64,000 nt of DNA. Source: Pectobacterium sp. CFBP8739. Lineage in GTDB: Bacteria > Pseudomonadota > Gammaproteobacteria > Enterobacterales > Enterobacteriaceae. Made by a program: the position numbers and the translations under genes. The stretch's first letter is position 1. Every line of letters starts with the position of its first letter. The stretch is taken from the NCBI RefSeq assembly GCF_013449375.1, contig NZ_JACDRR010000006.1, positions 298,615-362,614 on the forward strand. The letters run 5' to 3'. The notes beneath the pieces are model-generated. The model ran no database searches. It saw only the letters and a list, made by a program, of their open reading frames with translations, and was not told the origin of the DNA. Below are positions 61,443 through 64,000 of this stretch, piece by piece.

Positions 61443-62096
61443 TTACTTGTGTGTGACAGCTTTTACTGCCCTGTCGCCGCAGAATTGAATCAGGTACACC
61501 AAAACAACCAGTAATATTAATACCGTATTCATGACCGTCGCGTTATAACCAATATAACCATACTGATAACCAATTTGTCCTAAGCCGCCTGCGCCCACGG
61601 CTCCACCCATAGCAGAATAGCCCACGAGTGTGATTAGCGTGATGGTTGCGGCATTAATAAGACCTGGTAATGCTTCTGGCAGGAGTATCTTTCTGACGAT
61701 TTGCATGGGCGTGGCGCCCATTGCACGGGCGGCTTCAATCAGGCCGGTCGGAATTTCAAGCAGCGCGTTTTCCACCATGCGGGCAATAAACGGTGCGGCA
61801 CCGACGGTGAGAGGCACGATCGCCGCTTGCAGGCCAATGGAGGTTCCAACAATCATACGAGTGAAAGGAATCATCCATACCAGCAGAATAATGAATGGAA
61901 TCGAGCGGAAAATATTTACCAGTGCAGAAACGGTCCGGTAAAGCTTTGGATTGGCGATAATCTGCCCCGGACGCGTGGTATACAATAATACTCCCACGGG
62001 TAAGCCAAGCACAAAGCCAAAGAAACCAGAAACGAATGTCATGGCGACAGTTTCCCATATTCCCTTAGCCATTAACCACATCATTGCTTCAGACAT
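61443..62096 (-). CDS. metI: D-methionine ABC transporter permease MetI
   Basis: The inner-membrane channel of the methionine importer, 217 residues with five hydrophobic helices and the coupling loop [26 protein letters not shown]. It functions as a homodimer with MetN and MetQ. It overlaps the metN stop by 8 bases. Confidence 0.96.
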   Translation of the reverse strand: MSEAMMWLMAKGIWETVAMTFVSGFFGFVLGLPVGVLLYTTRPGQIIANPKLYRTVSALVNIFRSIPFIILLVWMIPFTRMIVGTSIGLQAAIVPLTVGAAPFIARMVENALLEIPTGLIEAARAMGATPMQIVRKILLPEALPGLINAATITLITLVGYSAMGGAVGAGGLGQIGYQYGYIGYNATVMNTVLILLVVLVYLIQFCGDRAVKAVTHK

Positions 62097-63120
62097 AACC
62101 TAGAACCTCAATGGTAACGTGACTTTCCTGCAGGAATTGGATTGCGGTTTTGATATCCGCATCGTTGCCGTGCATTTCTGCCAGCATGATGCCGAATTTG
62201 ACACCACCGGCATAATCCATCTGGGCACTGATAATGTTGTTGTTGACGTTAAAGCGTCGAGCGACCTCGGAGAGCAACGGGGCATCTACTGATTTGCCGG
62301 TAAATTCCATCCGTAATAGCGGTGTGGTATCTGGGCGAGAGTCGGGGGACAGACGGGTAAGGTAATCGCCAGGGATGTCCAGGTGTAGCGTTGACTGAAT
62401 GAATTTCTGCGCCAAGGGTGTTTTCGGATGTGAGAAGACTTCGCTGACTGTGTCCTGCTCGATGAGTCGTCCGTCGCTGATCACCGCAACCTGATCGCAA
62501 ATGCGTTTCACCACATCCATTTCATGTGTAATAAGAAGAATGGTCAGGCCGAGGCGGCGATTGATATCTTTCAGTAATTCAAGAATTGATCGGGTGGTTG
62601 CTGGATCCAACGCGCTGGTTGCTTCGTCACACAGCAAAACTTTGGGATTGCTGGCCAACGCACGGGCAATGGCGACACGCTGCTTTTGTCCACCGGACAA
62701 ATTGGCGGGATACACGTCGTGCTTATCCGCCAGCCCAACCAAGTCCAACAATTCATTGACCCGCTGGGTAATCTCAGCTTTTGGCGTGTTATCCAATTCC
62801 AAAGGGAGCGCAATGTTGCCAAAAACGGTGCGCGAAGAGAGCAAGTTGAAATGTTGGAAAATCATGCCTATTTGACGGCGCGCGCGCGTCAACTGGCTAT
62901 CTGACAGTTGGGTCAGCTCTTGTCCATCTACCAGCACTTTCCCTTCTGTCGGGCGCTCCAATAAATTGACGCAACGGATGAGTGTACTTTTACCTGCGCC
63001 TGATGCGCCGATGACACCATAGATTTGCCCGGTAGGAACATGAAGGCTGACATCTGCAAGTGCGGTAATGGTCCGCCCGTTTTGCTGAAAAACCTTAGTA
63101 ATATTAGAAAGTTCAATCAT
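62089..63120 (-). CDS. metN: D-methionine ABC transporter ATP-binding protein MetN
   Basis: The ATPase of the methionine importer, 343 residues, as in E. coli. Walker A is GASGAGKST, signature [15 protein letters not shown], Walker [14 protein letters not shown]. The C-terminal ~100 residues form the ACT-like NIL domain that binds methionine and shuts off transport (trans-inhibition). First gene of metNIQ. Confidence 0.97.
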   Translation of the reverse strand: MIELSNITKVFQQNGRTITALADVSLHVPTGQIYGVIGASGAGKSTLIRCVNLLERPTEGKVLVDGQELTQLSDSQLTRARRQIGMIFQHFNLLSSRTVFGNIALPLELDNTPKAEITQRVNELLDLVGLADKHDVYPANLSGGQKQRVAIARALASNPKVLLCDEATSALDPATTRSILELLKDINRRLGLTILLITHEMDVVKRICDQVAVISDGRLIEQDTVSEVFSHPKTPLAQKFIQSTLHLDIPGDYLTRLSPDSRPDTTPLLRMEFTGKSVDAPLLSEVARRFNVNNNIISAQMDYAGGVKFGIMLAEMHGNDADIKTAIQFLQESHVTIEVLGYV

Positions 63121-63192
63121 ATGTTTTTATCGTGAGTGCCTATGGCTGGATAAATCAGTTTCTGTATTAACAGAATATGAAATGGATGTTAG

Positions 63193-63216
63193 GGCGTCTA
63201 GACGTCTAAGTCAATC
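63193..63216 (-). promoter_or_regulatory. MetJ operator (tandem met boxes) upstream of metN
   Basis: Three adjacent 8-mers, GGGCGTCT, AGACGTCT and AAGTCAAT, lie about 75-95 bases upstream of the metN start. The middle one is a perfect match to the met-box consensus AGACGTCT. Tandem boxes are what MetJ-SAM dimers bind, so methionine repression of metNIQ is expected. Confidence 0.85.
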
Positions 63217-63300
63217 TGGATTGTCACGGCTCTGCATTCTCCCTATGGGCGAAAACATGCGATACTACCGCGTAATTTAGGCCATTCAGGAGCAAAGTCA

Positions 63301-63864
63301 GTGGCACAAAGCGTTCCAGCAATTTTTCTTGATCGTGACGGCACGATCAATGTCGATCACGGTTATGTTCATGACATTGACCATTTTCAATTTATTGATG
63401 GCGTCATTGATGCCATGCGTGAGTTGAAAAACATGGGGTTCGTGTTAGTTGTTGTGACCAATCAGTCCGGCATCGCCCGCGGCAAGTTTACAGAAGATCA
63501 GTTTATGCAACTGACGGAGTGGATGGACTGGTCGCTGGCAGATCGCGGTGTTGATCTGGATGGCATCTACTTTTGTCCGCATCACCCTGAAGCAGGAGAA
63601 GATGAATACCGTCAGACTTGTGATTGTCGTAAACCTGAGCCAGGCATGTTGCTTTCTGCACAGCGCGATTTGCACATTGATATGGCGGCATCTTATATGG
63701 TGGGTGACAAATTAGAAGATATGCAGGCTGCAATTGGTGCAGGGGTAGGAATCAAACTGCTAGTTCGCACGGGCAAACCTGTTACTGAACAAGGCGAAAC
63801 GCTGGCTGATAGCGTGTTGGAAAGCCTCGCAGACCTGCCAAAATGGATAAAAACGCGCACTTAA
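63301..63864 (+). CDS. gmhB: D-glycero-beta-D-manno-heptose-1,7-bisphosphate 7-phosphatase
   Basis: GmhB removes the 7-phosphate in ADP-heptose synthesis for the LPS inner core. The 187-residue HAD-family protein has the nucleophile motif [16 protein letters not shown], the zinc site [21 protein letters not shown] and MVGDKLEDM. It starts with GTG preceded by AGGAGCAAAGTCA. The position between metN and an rRNA operon matches E. coli. Confidence 0.95.
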   Translation: MAQSVPAIFLDRDGTINVDHGYVHDIDHFQFIDGVIDAMRELKNMGFVLVVVTNQSGIARGKFTEDQFMQLTEWMDWSLADRGVDLDGIYFCPHHPEAGEDEYRQTCDCRKPEPGMLLSAQRDLHIDMAASYMVGDKLEDMQAAIGAGVGIKLLVRTGKPVTEQGETLADSVLESLADLPKWIKTRT

Positions 63865-63916
63865 CCAGCGGAACGAATGAAAGATGCGCAAACAGAAAAA
63901 AGTTTACGAGATTTGC

Positions 63917-63944
63917 TTGCGCTTCTGAATTGGCTCCCTATAAT
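63917..63944 (+). promoter_or_regulatory. rRNA operon P1 promoter
   Basis: A -35 TTGCGC and a perfect -10 TATAAT are separated by 16 bp, and a GC-rich discriminator (GCGCCTCC) follows. CTCCCTATAATGCGCC is essentially the same as in E. coli rrn P1 promoters. The leader (63945-64000) continues to the right edge; P2 and 16S rRNA should follow outside the window. Confidence 0.88.
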
Positions 63945-64000
63945 GCGCCTCCATCGACACGGCGCTGTGAACACACAACCGGGTCGATAAAGAAAGAGAA

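Overview
The window reads as chromosomal DNA of a soft-rot enterobacterium, most likely Pectobacterium. Backbone gene order follows E. coli over long stretches (gudPXD-barA-rlmD-relA-mazG-pyrG-eno, queE/queD, cysJIH, cysDNC-ygbE, ftsB-ispD-ispF-truD-pcm-nlpD-rpoS, proS-trmO-rcsF-metQIN-gmhB-rrn). Inserted genes point to life on plant tissue: rhamnogalacturonan use (rhiT-rhiN), a coniferyl aldehyde dehydrogenase, a family 28 pectin hydrolase and a TogB-like pectic-oligomer binding protein. The species call is inference from gene content; no rRNA gene body lies in the window.

Layout. 1-6877: glucarate catabolism, with gudP (3' end only), gudX and gudD followed directly by garL, garR and garK, so one locus covers glucarate uptake through to 2-phosphoglycerate. 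6933-7284: a 352-bp repeat with terminal inverted repeats. 7302-18290: barA(-), rlmD, relA, a repeat where E. coli has mazEF, then mazG, pyrG and eno. 18451-28863: accessory block 1, with a DJ-1 protein and coniferyl aldehyde dehydrogenase(-) beside a LysR gene, rhiT-rhiN, a repeat, an SDR gene and two paralogous exported metallo-beta-lactamase-fold hydrolases around a second LysR gene. 29064-30165: queE and queD. 30247-38400: accessory block 2, with a GH28 protein, an orphan TogB-like binding protein, an unrecognised 565-residue protein, then an AT-rich pair: an EAL-domain protein divergent from a PilZ/degenerate HD-GYP protein. 38437-38782: a second long repeat copy.

39088-48431: sulfate assimilation, cysJIH, then cysG placed before cysDNC, then ygbE. 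48489-50866: a polar amino-acid ABC transporter inserted between ygbE and ftsB. 51208-57353: ftsB, ispD, ispF, truD, pcm, nlpD, rpoS; surE, normally between truD and pcm, is missing apart from a probable 3' remnant. 57458-63120: proS, trmO, rcsF, metQ, metI, metN on the minus strand with a MetJ-box array upstream. 63301-64000: gmhB and an rRNA P1 promoter with leader, so a ribosomal RNA operon should begin just past the right edge.

The least-explained signals are (i) a four-copy interspersed repeat family with terminal inverted repeats and covarying stems, two copies of which carry a three-hairpin cassette in the loop of one stem; (ii) the PilZ/degenerate HD-GYP protein paired with an intact-looking EAL protein; (iii) the GH28/TogB-like/unknown-protein island; and (iv) the loss of surE. 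I saw no phage, CRISPR, toxin-antitoxin or defence system.
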